Notes: a model not told the origin generated them from the letters alone. 64,000 nucleotides of DNA from Epiperipatus broadwayi (GCA_028023455.1 JAQFVV010006215.1:816580-880579); one strand, 5' to 3'. Shown: positions 24,895-36,654, counted from the stretch's first letter. Translations and numbers: made by a program.

Positions 24895-25112
24895 TATTGA
24901 AATAGAATATTTCATGGTAACTTGTTTTGATTCATAATGAGAGAGAGATAAAAATAGAAAATTTTATAGGGGTAGATGGTTTGTAAGGGTATGATAGTAA
25001 TGGAGAAGATGGTAAAGCTTATAGGTACATAAAATGAATAGTATGAGTTAAAAGATTTGAAGAGAAATAAATTGACTTCTTTAAGTATATTGTGTGTATG
25101 TGTATACAGATT
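24895..25112 (+). repeat. Dispersed repeat R5, copy 1
   Basis: About 215 bp aligning in direct orientation with 31670-31900. Shared blocks include ATATTTCATGGTA, GGTAAAGCTTATA and ACATAAAATGAAT. No coding potential. The second copy lies inside the gypsy-like element, where RT would be expected. Confidence 0.65.
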
Positions 25113-25639
25113 CACGTATTAAATACATTAATTTATATAAATAATGTTTTAATAAAGACAAATAATATGTTTAATAGGTAATACATTTAATAAATATTAT
25201 GTTTAACAATAATATGTTTAAAAAGTAAAAATAACTACATTTTATAATTTGATATGAATTTAAATTTATTTTTATGTGCTTTGATTAGCAAGAATGCTTT
25301 TAGTTTAATTAAAATTGGTAGGCAGTTGTATAAATAACAACACAAAGAAATTATCTACTAATATTGTATGTTACAATAAGATTTCCAGATTTTAAGTACA
25401 AAAAAGGTTTGAAGTTTGGAATGTAACTAAATGTAAAATTTAATATCATTTAACTGACCAGGAATCAAATAAAAAGATATTTCTATCTCATTTCTGAGTT
25501 AGCTAAAGAAGGATTAGTGTTGAATGAAAAAGTTTCTAACAGTAATTTTTTGCTAAACTGGAAACTAAAATGATTTTTTATCTTATAAAGATTCTTCAAT
25601 TTAAGAATGTCTATGTAGACAAATAAAGATTGCACTTGA
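25113..25639. other. AT-rich sequence, nothing recognised
   Basis: No gene or repeat family recognised. Confidence 0.5.
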
Positions 25640-25875
25640 TCTGTCTTCATGGATTTCAGCAAGATATGATGTAATGCACTGTGACTTCTCCTTAAATGAA
25701 GTCAGGAATCTCTCAGCAGCTATGCCCAGAGAAACCTGTTAGCCACTTTACCTTCCCTTTCCATGGTCCACTCTAAGTTTTCCCATAATCTGCTCCATCC
25801 CATTTCCATAACATAATCTTTGTCAACTCCATGATCTTCATATCTAAATCCCCCTTATCTTTTCCCAAACCTAGC
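25640..25875 (-). repeat. Dispersed repeat R6, copy 1
   Basis: About 230 bp whose minus strand aligns with the plus strand at 61280-61490. Shared blocks include GAGTTGACAAAGATTATGTT, ATGGGATGGAGCAGA and GGGAAAACTTAGAGTGG. It is GC-richer than its surroundings. Function unknown; it could be a SINE body or the conserved end of a larger element. Confidence 0.7.
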
Positions 25876-26302
25876 ATAAAAACCAATAACTCACTTTCTG
25901 TATAATCACTTTGTTCCTGCTTCCATCAACAAGTATTCCTGTAAAATGTTCCTGCTCCCATCAACCATTTAAAAAAAAGAAGAAGAAAAGCCTGAATTTT
26001 AATTTTGTAGGTAAACCCATCAAATTTCAGATTGCTGACCTGTAAAATTTAAATTCAAATACAGATTATCACACACCTTATTTTTCAAAGAAAGGGAAAG
26101 AAAAATGAACTTAAAGTCACAAAATAGACATATTTTAAGTATAATTTAATAAAAAAAGGGCTCTTCTATTTTCTAACATATGTTTCTACTAATTTACGCA
26201 GCCAAGATTGTAAGTATATAATTTTTTTTATTTGTTTTGGGATTTTCAAAGGAAAGTAATTTAAAACTTTAGTTGAAAAGACTACAATTTTTGTTGTGTT
26301 TA
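25876..26302. other. AT-rich sequence, nothing recognised
   Basis: Contains CT-rich and A-rich runs only. Confidence 0.5.
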
Positions 26303-26315
26303 TATATCAGCTATA

Positions 26316-27364
26316 ATCTATAATATTAATAAGCCAATAAGCTGATACACATGCGCTTTGCAGATGTCACTATATAAATGAATACTCCCATTTTTTCAAA
26401 CCCAAGATAAAGTCTTTAAGAAAACTTAGAATGAATCCACTTATATTTTCGACCCAACCGTATATGTATGGGCAAATCTGAAGTGTTTGAAATGAAGAGC
26501 ATGAAGTTATTAATTGATCACTTTAAATTACTTTTCTACAACGTAAATGAATGACGCCAATGAAATTTCTAGAATTTACGATATGTCATTCTTATAATTA
26601 AACATATGTAAACAAGACATTTATTTTTTTATATAGCACGATGTTTTTGTTTATAATCTATAATATTAATAAGCCAATAAGCTGATACACATGTGCTTTG
26701 CAGATGTCACAATATAAATGAATACTCCCACTTTTTCATTCATTTACGATGTGAAAACGTAATTTAAAGTGATCAATTAATAACTTCACACTCTTCATTT
26801 CAAACACTTCAGATTTTCCCATACATATACAGTTGGGTCGAAAATATAGGTGGATTCATTCTATATTTTCTTAAAGACTTTATCTTGGGTTTGAAAAAGT
26901 GGGAGTATTCATTTATATTGTGACATCTGCAAATCGCATGTGTATTAGCTTATTGGCTTATTGATATTATAGATTATATATATAAAAAAAAACATCGCGC
27001 TATATAAAAAATAAATGTCTTGTTTACATATGTTTAATTATAAGAATGTCATATCGTAAATTCTAGAAATTTCATTGGCGTCATTCATTTACATAGTAAA
27101 AAAAGTAATTTAAAGTGATCAATTAATAACTTCACACTCTTCATTTCAAATACTTCAGATTTGCCCATACATATACGGTTGGGTCGAAAATATAGGTGGA
27201 TTCATTCTATGTTTTCTTAAAGACTTTATCTTGGTTTGAAAAAATGGGAGTATTCATTTATATAGTGACATCTGCAAAGCGCATGTGTATCAGCTTATAG
27301 GCTTATTAATATTATAGATTATAAACAAAAACATCGCGCTATATAAAAAAATAAATGTCTTGTT
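26316..27364. mobile_element. Four-unit inverted composite (family 8) with 13-bp target-site duplication
   Basis: Four copies of a unit of about 340 bp: a (26316-26650) and partial b (from 26651) in one direction, c (from 26739) and d (from 27083) in the other. The spacing is 338 bp for a-b and 344 bp for c-d. The composite is bounded by the perfect direct repeat TATATCAGCTATA at 26303-26315 and 27365-27377, so it appears to have entered as one piece. No hammerhead core seen: CTGAAGTGTTTGAAA occurs in the units but lacks A9 and stem II. No protein coded. Confidence 0.75.
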
Positions 27365-27652
27365 TATATCAGCTATAGATAATTATTGTCATTCATACAT
27401 TTTATTAGTATTATCATTTATAAATTATTTATTGTTAAAATGTTATATTAACTTTGAGTTTATAAGATTGTTACAGCTTTCCTTGTAAAATTAAAAGTAT
27501 TATTATTTGATATGTTGTATAAATTCTGAAATAGGTGATGTTAAAAGAGTTATTGTGATGGATGTAGTTATTGAAATTAGGATCTAATATCACGTGATCA
27601 TTTCAAAAATAGATTAAAAAAAAGTATAAAAATGATCATAAAAAACCTTTAG

Positions 27653-27832
27653 ATATCACATGATCACTATCTCACTGATGAAGGCCACAAGCCAGAAACT
27701 AGTCTGGGGATATTGGATGAGTAGGCATTAGATAGGGATTTTATGCACAAGCCTTCTGGCATCCGTTGATTGCTCTTGTTAGCACAAGATGGCACTACTA
27801 TATGGAGAGTGTTGTTTTGTTTTGAATTGTTT
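27653..27832 (+). mobile_element. Family-1 hammerhead element, copy D (left arm deleted)
   Basis: Starts with the family outer end ATATCACATGATCAC, jumps directly to the ribozyme, and retains the right arm. Direct repeats AAAAAACCTTTAG (27640-27652) and AAAAAACCTATAG (27833-27845) flank it, 12 of 13 identical. The left arm is missing, so this copy is not a foldback, yet its ribozyme is intact. Confidence 0.8.
27669..27710 (+). ncRNA. Type I hammerhead ribozyme (family 1, copy D)
   Basis: CUGAUGA (27675-27681), stem II GGC/GCC (27683-27685 with 27691-27693, loop CACAA), GAAAC (27695-27699), stem III ACUAGU, cleavage nucleotide C at 27704. Stem I has five pairs including two U-G wobbles (27670-27674 with 27705-27709). 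All invariant bases are present. There is an A-A apposition at 10.1-11.1, as in copy B, so that is a family trait rather than random decay. Confidence 0.7.
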
Positions 27833-27845
27833 AAAAAACCTATAG

Positions 27846-28779
27846 CTGATAAGTCTTCTAAACTTAGATTAAATTAAAAACGAATCAGTTCAAATTAATT
27901 TTAAAGTACTCATTTATAAACAGCTTAAATTAAAAGTTAATCTTAATTTAAATTAATTTTATCTGGCTAATATAAAAATATTCTTATTAAACAAAGATGG
28001 CCTTAAATAATAAATCATTTATGTATACACATACATGCAAAGTTGTGCTTATAAAAATAATATCTAGATCGTTATTTATGTGTGTGTACAGTATCTGAAT
28101 GACACAATCATTACTAGGTAGTTAGCAAAGTAAGTTAAATAAAGCATTAGTCATATTGAAGGGTAAAGTGGAATAATATTCTCATAACTTCATTTAATAA
28201 AGCTAATTCATTATACCTTATCATGCTGGTTATTTTGCTCTTGATAGATTATTATAGGTTTAAGTAAACACACAACCAGCATTAACAGTTATTGTTTGGT
28301 TATTAATTAGGTGTTATGTTGAAGATTTGAACACTTTTAAGATAGACCATGGATACTTATATTTTTATATGGGGTGGGAATTGGAAATTGAAATTTCTAA
28401 AGAATTGGTAAGAAGTTTTTAGTGTTACTATATGTTATATTAAATGATGTTATTAAATAATGGATTAAGTCCAAAGCCAATTACATAAAGAATTATAAGA
28501 GTTTCATATTTTTCTATGATCTGGTGGTATTCAACTACATTCATCTAAAATATTTGCATATATGGATATTGAAGAGAATACAATATAAACCATCACGTGC
28601 AGATAAAGATTTAAAAATGGTAACAATTCTGTCATGATTAATTTCACTTACTTAAGATAAAAAATGATCAATAAATACATCAAGTGTTAAATGATAAAGC
28701 TTTCATAAAACTACATCAGAGACAAATTCATAAAAAAAAACCAAATAAATTGATTGACATAAGATCTACAATAATTAAA
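27846..28779. other. AT-rich sequence; no 5' LTR recognised
   Basis: This lies upstream of the gypsy-like gag. I looked for a copy of the candidate 3' LTR and for a primer-binding site and found neither. Confidence 0.45.
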
Positions 28780-28789
28780 AAGACTGTGA

Positions 28790-30240
28790 TGATGGTAATT
28801 TAGAGGAAAGTTAGAAGATGATTAAAATAGTTAGGTTGATTAATGAGGAGTATGAAAGGATGGATAGGAACATAGGAGCAGTGGATGAAGGTTCATCAAG
28901 ACAGAGATGAGTGTGATCTTATTAATATTAGGGATCATATTGAGCATAGAAAGCACTGGTTTGATGTTCATGAAGATGGGGCTGAATGTTATCTAATTAA
29001 TATTAGGGATTTATATTAGTTATTGAAGATATAAAAAAAATAAATAAATGAATAATGGGTATGGAAGAAACAATCTAAAAATTGAGGTGGATGAAGATTT
29101 GGATACCATAGGGGAAAGTATAGATATAATCTCATATGAAGAATAAAGCTCAAAAATAGACTATAAAAACTCAAGCTTAGTGAATTGGGGGAAAACAATT
29201 CCAGTATGCCAATGAAATTAGGGATTGTATGAAAATAATACAAGAACTTTTAGAATCAAAACCAAGGTAGAATAGAAATAGGCTCAAGAAGAAAATAGAC
29301 AGGCTCATAAAGAAAATAGATAGGCTCAAGAAAAAAGTTAGACAGGATCTAACAGAATTTAAACAGGATCAGGCACAGATGAAAGAGGAAATTGAAGAGA
29401 TCAAGAAGAAATTTAACAATGGTTAAATGGGAGTTAAAAGAAGTCAAGCAAGAACTGTTAAAAATGATATAACAAATGTGAAACAGGACTTGCAGATGTT
29501 GAAAAGATAGGAATAGAATAGCAATAAGTGAGGACTAACTTGAACAAAATACAAGATAAGTCAACAGAAAAATAAATTCAAGGGAGTTGAGAACAAACTT
29601 TAGTTCAGAAGTTCAGTAAATAAAAAAAACTTCAATGGAAGAAATTGTTATACAGAACATAAGTAATGTAAACCAACCTGTTAAGAGTCAGGCTAATGAA
29701 CTATGCATAGAGAAAAACAGATTAGAAGATACAATTTAAAAATTGACAATTAATAGAAAGGTTTGTGGAAATTTTAATATGTGTTATTAAACAGGCTTGT
29801 GAAGATAATTTAATAAATGGAGATGATTAATGTCATATAGTGTTGAAAATTTCAAATATGTGTGTGGCATTACAAAAGAATTAGTGTTATGGTATTGTAC
29901 AGAGGATAATCCTTTAGATTATCTTGAGGGTTTGAAAAATCTATTTTATTTTACCTAATTGAATAAAAGGGAGAAGGTTGATATTGCATGGAATCATCTG
30001 CATAATACTGATAAAGATTGGTGGAAATCCTTGTATGCAAAACCACAGACATTTGAAGAATATTGCATTGCTATTTTGCATACTTTTTAGAGTGAAAAGA
30101 AGTATGCCACAGAATATCTCAAGAGAAACATATATCAGAAAGGAGAGAAAGCTGTACACAGTTTTTCCACTGATAGATATTTATATTGAGATTACTTACA
30201 GCCTTTCATATGTCTGAGAAACAAATAGTGAAATATAATC
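28790..30240 (+). pseudogene. gypsy-like gag remnant
   Basis: The N-terminal part is a Lys/Glu-rich coiled coil (about 29280-29440, KKKIDRLIKKIDRLKKK type). The capsid-like part at about 29960-30180 reads VDIAWNHLHNTDKDWWKSLY then FEEYCIAILHTF followed by a stop and SEKKYATEYLKRNIYQKGE. It carries the paired Trp and the Phe-Tyr spacing of retrotransposon gag. It would form the particle core. Broken by frame changes and stops. Confidence 0.6.
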
Positions 30241-30765
30241 TACTGATGTCAATCCATCAGTTTAACATAATGTTATAAGTTTTTTATCTAAGAGATATTA
30301 AATGATATCAACTCAGGAAATTTATACACAGAGCCAGTGAAGAAAGTAAAATGAGGGTATCCACCAAGATTTGAAGCATCAATAGTATAAGCACCCACCT
30401 GGAATGAAAAATATATAAGAGAAACTGCACATTATTAATCTAGGTCATATCACTCTAGAAATTATATCCCAAGAAAAAGGAGATGGAATGAAGGAAGTGG
30501 TGGAAATAACTTGAGGGACTCACATTCAAGGGTTCCAAATAGTAAAGCATGTGACAGAATAGGAAGTGAACATAAACACATTTACCCAAAGGGAGTTGAT
30601 AGAAGTCATTTTTCTAGTACAGTGAATCAAAAAATCTATAACCAAGTTGTCATGATAGGCAAGTAAATGAGACTTCATTGTAATGGGAAACCTTACAATC
30701 CCATAAGAACACTAGACTGGAGGTGTTCATTATTATATATTATTTTAATAATATAGTTTTTAAAG

Positions 30766-31218
30766 ATGACCAAAACATACCACATTATTGTAAACAAGGA
30801 GGTCATTAGTACTAATAAAATAATATGGGTTCAAACCCAGGCTTTTAGTGATACAGAAAGTCAACTATCATTAATATTTAATGATATTTTCCAAAATATA
30901 ATGGATATTGAGGCAAAATTTCAAGTATTACCTTTAATGAGACACAAGTTACATTTGCAAATTAGGCAGGCCAGAGTAGAGTCTGAGCAAGTCAGAGTGA
31001 ATTTGAAAATTGGAACACAGATTCTAAAATATATTTTTCTTATCATACCTGGTTTAATTCAAATTGTTATTTTAGGTTTTGATTTCTTGTACTATAACCA
31101 TTGTCTACTAGATTATTACAAAGATACATGGATCTGTAATGAAGAAATTTGTTTTAGTGACACAAAGAATCATAATCATCTCAGGGTGTCAGTTTCACTC
31201 AGAAATGTACACATATAA
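30766..31218 (+). pseudogene. gypsy-like aspartic protease remnant (DTE in place of DTG)
   Basis: A 150-codon open frame. AFSDTESQLSLI matches the active-site box of retroviral-type proteases, where Asp-Thr-Gly is expected; here Gly is Glu, so catalysis is unlikely. IIPGLIQIVILGFDFL, about 60 residues later, matches the second conserved box (ILG-DFL). It would process the gag-pol polyprotein. The adjacent frame 31139-31387 has no recognisable domain. Confidence 0.7.
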
Positions 31219-31669
31219 CAAATATTATATGTTCAAGAATCGACTTTATTTTCAGCAATGCAGAAAAAACAATTTCATTTTAGACATCACATTAATTAAA
31301 ACTAAATTACCAATCATCCTTGGAAATATTAATGGAAAGGAAGATTCTAAAAGAGCATGTGATAAGGTTTATATAGTAGTGAAATGAGGAAAAGGGCTAG
31401 TGAACAGAAGCCATATCCATTTCAAGTAATGACTAAACCAGACAATTGTCAATAAAAATTTTTTTCACTTTACAATGAATCATTTAAGATTATTAGACAA
31501 TACGGAGTAGGTAAAAATGGCATTAAAGGATCCTACAATACCAAAAATCCCAAACCTTTTAAGAAAGAAAATAATAACATGTATTAAGAATATAAGTAAT
31601 AAAGATGTAAAAAAATGTGTGCAAAGGTGAAAAATAGAGGATTTATTTACAGAATAAGTGGGGAGGTAT

Positions 31670-31905
31670 AAAATAAAATATTTCATGGTATTTGTTTTGA
31701 TGCTTAATAAGAAAGGTAAGGATATAAAATTTTAAGGAGATAAATGGTTTTTAAGATGAGAATAGTATTGAAGGGAGGTGGTAAAGCTTATAAGAGCATA
31801 AAATGAATATCAAAAGTTAAAGAGTTGAAGTTAGTTATTAGTAAATTAGATTAAGTGGAATATTCATTATTAAAAGAAAACAAGTTGAATTCTTTAAATA
31901 TATTT
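31670..31905 (+). repeat. Dispersed repeat R5, copy 2, inside the gypsy-like element
   Basis: Aligns with 24895-25112 in direct orientation (see that entry). It occupies the position where RT should be, so it marks either an insertion with deletion or a piece of the same element family also present at 24.9 kb. Confidence 0.6.
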
Positions 31906-32400
31906 GTGTGTACATGTCCAACTATGGAGTAGTGTTCAGGGGACCCAGAATTCAACAGTATTTTGAAAGTAGAGGTATTAACCATACTCTGATACCACCA
32001 TACCATCTGGAGTTGAGCAGATAGGCAGAAAAAGCAGTACAACAAGTGAAGAAAAGTTTATTGAAGGCAAAGTTAACAGATCTGCAAAAAGCAAGAAATA
32101 ATGCAGTGTCAACATTTGGCACTGTCCACAGCAACAGGGAAATCACTGGCAGAATTGTTTTTAGGAAGGAAGCTAAGGATTAAGCTGTCGTTACTTCAAC
32201 CAACAAAAAGGGGTCAATGGGCAATATAAAACCCCACACAAACTTTAGTATTGGAGATGAAGTATGGGTAAATGATATATTGTGAAAGAAATGGATGAAG
32301 GAGTGATTGATAAGATAATAGTGAATAAAATTGGCATAATTTAAGGTCAGAATAATGTTAAGTATACTAGACACGTAAATCATCTGATAAGATGAGGACA
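31905..32400 (+). pseudogene. gypsy-like integrase C-terminal remnant
   Basis: In one frame QYFESRGINHTLIPPYH, then a stop, then AEKAVQQVKKSLLKAKL. After a frame change, LAELFLGRKLRIKLSLLQP. These match the end of the integrase core (GI-H-PYHP, AE--V, K) and the downstream S-AELLFGR-LR box of Ty3/gypsy integrases. The catalytic Glu helix is present as the AE motif, but the first two acidic residues lie in the missing part. It would insert the cDNA. Confidence 0.75.
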
Positions 32401-32652
32401 ACATGCAGATTTTATGGCCATTAGACTTGAAACTAAAAGTGAAAGTCAAACCAAATGCAATGGAATATATAAAAATCAGAAATGAAGAAGGAAAGGAACA
32501 AAACTCAATGGAAATCCACATTGAGAGTGAAATGGCAAAAAATGCAGGAAATAAATTAAATTACCCAGTGCAGGAAAAACAATCTGAAAAAATAGAAGAA
32601 TTGTTTATATAATGCATAGAGGACATTCTTCTGGAGTGAGGGGAGGAAAAAA

Positions 32653-33545
32653 TTGTACAATATAAATGGTAATCACCAGAAACATAAAAGTTGGACATCA
32701 TAAAAGCACATTGTTTTCAAAGGAAAAGTAAAGTACTCCAGAAGAAAAGATAACAAATAATTAATTATAGAAAAAGATTGTTTAAAGAAATAAAAACAAA
32801 AGTATAGTTGTTTGTATAATAAGAAATAATTAATTATGAATTTTGAAATGCTAAAGACCTGCTCGTTTAATTAACAAAATAATAATAGTAAGAAAAAAAA
32901 GGGAATTAAATAACATGAAAGATTTTGTTTGCGATTAAATTAAAATACACTAATTAAATCTGTTAATCAAGGTTTAATTAGTGTGAGGATAAAAAAATAT
33001 GCAGTGATATAAATAGGAAGAAACTTTTGCTACAGTGATTCTGAGTCTTTGTTGTCCTTCCTGTGAGATGTTCTCTGTTGTCAAGATGTTTGCTGAACAA
33101 GATCACCATCAGTGTTAACTTGAAGTCATTGAGGGGTTTCTTATCCCAGGCACCAGTTACATGAAAATTAATAAGCTGGTTAGGATTCCATATAGATTGC
33201 CCTGATCTTATTATTATTTTTATACACCTGAGAAGGTTCACAGAGGAATTATTACCAGAGTGTAATATTACTACTTCATTTTGTTAGTTAAACTATCAAT
33301 TAATATTGTGGTATGAGAAAAGTAAAACTGTTTCTAGTGAAATATATCTATATGTTTAGATGTGAAAAACATTATTGAGATTGAATTCTAAATGTTTCAG
33401 TTAATGTGGATTGCATAGTGGTGTTATATATTTTTGTCTGTTTATTCAATAAATAAGTAATTTTGATTATATTGAGTGTTTAAATTTATTTAATTCCTAG
33501 TTATTATATTTTGTCATGATCTGTTACATTTTGTTGTTAGCAGAT
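32653..33545 (+). repeat. Candidate 3' LTR of the gypsy-like element
   Basis: Begins TGTACAATATAAATGG just after the polypurine tract. Contains a TATA-box-like TATAAATAGG (33007-33016) and an AATAAATAAG polyadenylation-like site at about 33449. The 3' edge (near AGCAGATACA) is a guess, as no second LTR copy is present to compare. Confidence 0.35.
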
Positions 33546-33592
33546 ACATAGCAGAGTTTTCTATTAATTGAGTTCAGTAATGTATTTCAGAA

Positions 33593-33787
33593 TTAGACTT
33601 GTTTGGCATTCTTTATACAGTTTATGACGTCAAATAAAGACTTCATGGTAAATGTATCATAACTGAGCTGGTCAGTCAACCATTGACTGATCATTTCCAC
33701 TGTGTTAAAATAAGGTATACCCATGAAGTCCAGCTTGAGTCTGAGTGGTGTGTTGGCTTGTCTACTTTCACATTGATAAACATTCAT
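33593..33787 (-). CDS. Possible host exon or terminal exon (unidentified)
   Basis: A 64-codon minus-strand frame ending NAKQV-stop. Its composition is protein-like (SLFDVINCIKNAKQV, PYFNTVEMISQWLTD) and lacks the Asn/Ile/Lys bias of random frames nearby. A pyrimidine run (CCCCC repeats, 33788-33808) precedes it, and AG dinucleotides at about 33766 and 33763 could be acceptors. I do not recognise the product. It could equally be a fragment of an unidentified transposon. Confidence 0.3.
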   Translation of the reverse strand: MNVYQCESRQANTPLRLKLDFMGIPYFNTVEMISQWLTDQLSYDTFTMKSLFDVINCIKNAKQV

Positions 33788-35142
33788 GAGGGGGTAGCGG
33801 GGGATAGATATATTTTATAGTACTCACTCTTGGTGAAAGCCTTGTTGCAGTATTTATGTAATAATTTGCTGACATATATATATATATCCAATTGTATAAT
33901 ACAGGAGTAAATAAACAAAGAATTGCCTCCGCCACAAATTGATAAAACAATCCAATGCAATTACAACATCTAGTTATAACAATGATCATTGTTATTCTTA
34001 TTCTGGTCATTGGTAGACAATTATAAATAAGTGAATTGTTTAAGGCAATTAACTAATTCGTGGTCTCCTATTAATATAATGTTTAAACTAGTGTAAATGT
34101 GGCAACTCAGAATATAAAAGTTTCTGGATTGATTTCTTAATGGAAGAAAATTTTTAAAAAAAATCAATCGTTTGGCTAAAAAATTATAAAAATATTCAAC
34201 ATCATTTAAAAAGATAATCTAATATAAGTTTATCTTGCAAACTTCTGGTTCTATCTACCCTATATAATTTTATGAATAAAAAGTATGATATTATATATAC
34301 CAATAATATATCTTAATTGTGTAAAGAACTCATTAAAGTTAGTGATATACTTTTTAATATTGAGATGTTAGAATAAAATATATTAAGAAATCAATACAAA
34401 CTACATCAGGAATGATTAAATGTTATTGTTTGGTCAGGGTCCTTTATCGTTAGTTAATCAACCTACTATGAAGCAGATAATATATATCTATATGTATGTG
34501 TCGTCTTAAGAATATACAAAATAAATTTTCAATCTGATAAGATAAGCAGATTAACCATTAACTTTTCTTGTCTTTCTTTATTAAAGAAAACGTCAAAAAC
34601 AATTTCAGAAACAGATCTGGGAGACTTTAATTGAACTAGATCAGCTTCTCAATTTACCCTTCACTTAAGAGTTTAAACTAAAGTAAGATTGATATATATG
34701 TATTGAAAAATGTTATTCATTTAAAAGATTTTTCGTCTTTTATGCTTTGATTTTAAACCATTAGTATAATGTTTTTTAATGACCATTTAAATAGTATTGA
34801 CTTAAAAAATATTAACAATAATTGATCAATAGTTGAGTTTACAAAAATAATTGCTTGAAACATATTTGAGTTCAACTTTTTAAACATCCAAATCACGTAA
34901 AGATAAATTACATCACAGTGTTCATGTTTAAAAAGCCAATAGAATATCAAAAATGTGTTATCAAGGAAATATCACAATTAGTTGCATAATTGTAATGTTG
35001 CATAATAATAGATTGCTAATATATACCTATAATAATCAATTAACTGTTGTCACTTATGGTTCATTTATATAAATTTGTATAAATAATGAAATTCATTTTA
35101 ACACTATAAATAAATAAATACCTAAGTTAGAGTAAAACTTAC
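33788..35142. other. AT-rich sequence, nothing recognised
   Basis: No further exon or repeat recognised. Confidence 0.5.
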
Positions 35143-35242
35143 AAGATTTTAATAGGTTATAAGAGCATAGACCTTCACACAATCCACCACTCTCCACTCT
35201 ATCTCATAACACTGATACACTTGAACACATATATGTTGAAAA

Positions 35243-35305
35243 GATAAATAATCACCATATATACGTATTTCATGCTAAGCCAGCAAACATCAGTTGGTCC
35301 AGATT
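35243..35305 (-). ncRNA. Decayed hammerhead ribozyme (family 3, 35-kb left arm)
   Basis: Minus strand: CUGAUGU (35293-35287; A9 changed to U), a UGCU/AGCA stem II, GAAA (35271-35268) and a perfect eight-base palindrome AUACGUAU as stem III. Stem I is disturbed by an insertion. The A9 loss predicts inactivity. Confidence 0.65.
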
Positions 35306-35740
35306 ATCATCTCTACGCATATATGCAATAAATGCTGAGGTGTATATTAAAATAGCCCATCTTCATACTTTAATGGACAGGCTTCAATCCACTCCACACT
35401 CCAACTCTTCAACCAATTGAAAATCTGATGATGGAACCCTCAAAGACCACCATGAGGCTGAGATTTTTGTCATGCACATTGCATAATAGAGATATCTGCC
35501 CATCCCTTGTATATGTATTAAATGGATTATGTCCTCTACATGATGGGTCAGATTGAATTTAGGTCAACATGGGTGTGACAAGAATCTCGGCCTCAGGGTG
35601 GTCTTTGAGTGTTTCATCATCAGATTTTCAATTGGATGAGAAGTGGAAGTGTGGAGTGGATTGAAGCCTGTCCATTAAAGTATAAAGATTTGCTATCTTA
35701 ATATATATCTGAGCACTTATTACATATATGTGTAGAGACG

Positions 35741-35799
35741 ATAATCTGGACCAACTGATGATTGCTGGTTTAGCATGAAATATGTATATTGGTGATTAT
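35741..35799 (+). ncRNA. Type I hammerhead ribozyme (family 3, 35-kb right arm), core intact
   Basis: CUGAUGA (35755-35761), stem II UGCU/AGCA with a GGUUU loop, GAAA (35777-35780), stem III AUA/UAU, cleavage after A35788. Stem I is long: five pairs (35750-35754 with 35789-35793), a UGG bulge, then six pairs (35741-35746 with 35794-35799). A bulged stem I opposite a stem II loop is what natural type I hammerheads use for tertiary contact. The only fault is a U-U apposition at 10.1-11.1. Confidence 0.8.
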
Positions 35800-35952
35800 T
35801 TATCTTTTCAACATATATATGTTCAAGTGTATCAGTGTTATGAGCTAGAGTGGTGAGTGGTGGGTTGTGTGGTCTGTGCCCATATACCCTATATATTACA
35901 TAAATTGATACAAGTATATAATAAGCCTGTATTTTAGCTAAGGTTTTAATAG

Positions 35953-36654
35953 AAATCTTTGAAAGTTTTTAAAGTTTGGTTTTAAAAAAAATCGGAATTT
36001 TTCAGACACGCAGGTGCATAACCACCGATTCCTTGCTAATCTTTCCAGATTAGATATTTCCAGATTAATGAAATAGGTAATAATAATTCAATAATACAGC
36101 TTTTAGTCTGTCATTATAAATAGCATTGTCTTTAAGCATTTATTTATTGCTGTATATATAAGTAAATTTTAATGATAAACATTATATAATCATAGTAATT
36201 ATTAAATGTAATATGTATCGGACGTCCATTTATAATATGTTCAATAAATTAAATACTTATTTTTATATTGACATATAACTTTAAAACAAAAAAAATAAGT
36301 TATTGGGGTTTTTTTTCTACATTTTGTTAAATGGATATATTAAATAATGTAATAATATACACCTATGCTTCTAAAACATTTACATATAGGGACATTGATT
36401 TCAATTCTATAGCACATGTGTAGGACTAATTTCTTTCCCCATTATTACATATTAAATGTATTCTTTATATTACTTTTAATATAAATTTAATTATTAAAGC
36501 AATATCTAAAAATATGAATATAGTAGTAAGTTACATATTAGAGAAGGCACATAAAAAAAAAGATGATAGTAAGATTACCCATAAAATAAGTCAAAACCAC
36601 TATACGTTAATATATGTTTTCAAATTTTAATTACATGATGTTGCAGACCACTTT
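35953..36654. other. AT-rich sequence, nothing recognised
   Basis: No gene or repeat family recognised. Confidence 0.5.

Larger units (their letters stand above)
28780..33545 (+). mobile_element. Decayed Ty3/gypsy-like LTR retrotransposon lacking RT and RNase H
   Basis: In order: gag-like region, aspartic protease, a gap holding dispersed repeat R5, integrase C-terminal half, a polypurine tract GAGGGGAGGAAAAAA (32637-32651) and a candidate 3' LTR. The order gag-PR-...-IN-PPT is that of Ty3/gypsy elements. RT and RNase H, which should lie between PR and IN, are absent. Many stops and frameshifts; 5' LTR not found. Confidence 0.7.
35156..35939. mobile_element. Family-3 hammerhead inverted composite
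   Basis: Two outward-facing units: left arm about 35165-35475 (minus) and right arm about 35568-35881 (plus), with a 90-bp centre. Each arm holds a hammerhead. After the right unit the sequence begins the next unit start (TTGATACAAGTATA, about 35905), so the right half is a truncated tandem. Direct repeats AAGATTTTAATAG (35143-35155) and AAGGTTTTAATAG (35940-35952), 12 of 13 identical, flank the whole composite. Confidence 0.75.

Noticed and set aside
26470-26500. CTGAAGTGTTTGAAA in the family-8 units
   Set aside because: A9 is absent in all copies and there is no room for stem II, so not called a hammerhead.
35395-35430. A second CTGATGA in the family-3 arms
   Set aside because: No GAAA box follows at a suitable distance; it is part of the conserved arm sequence.
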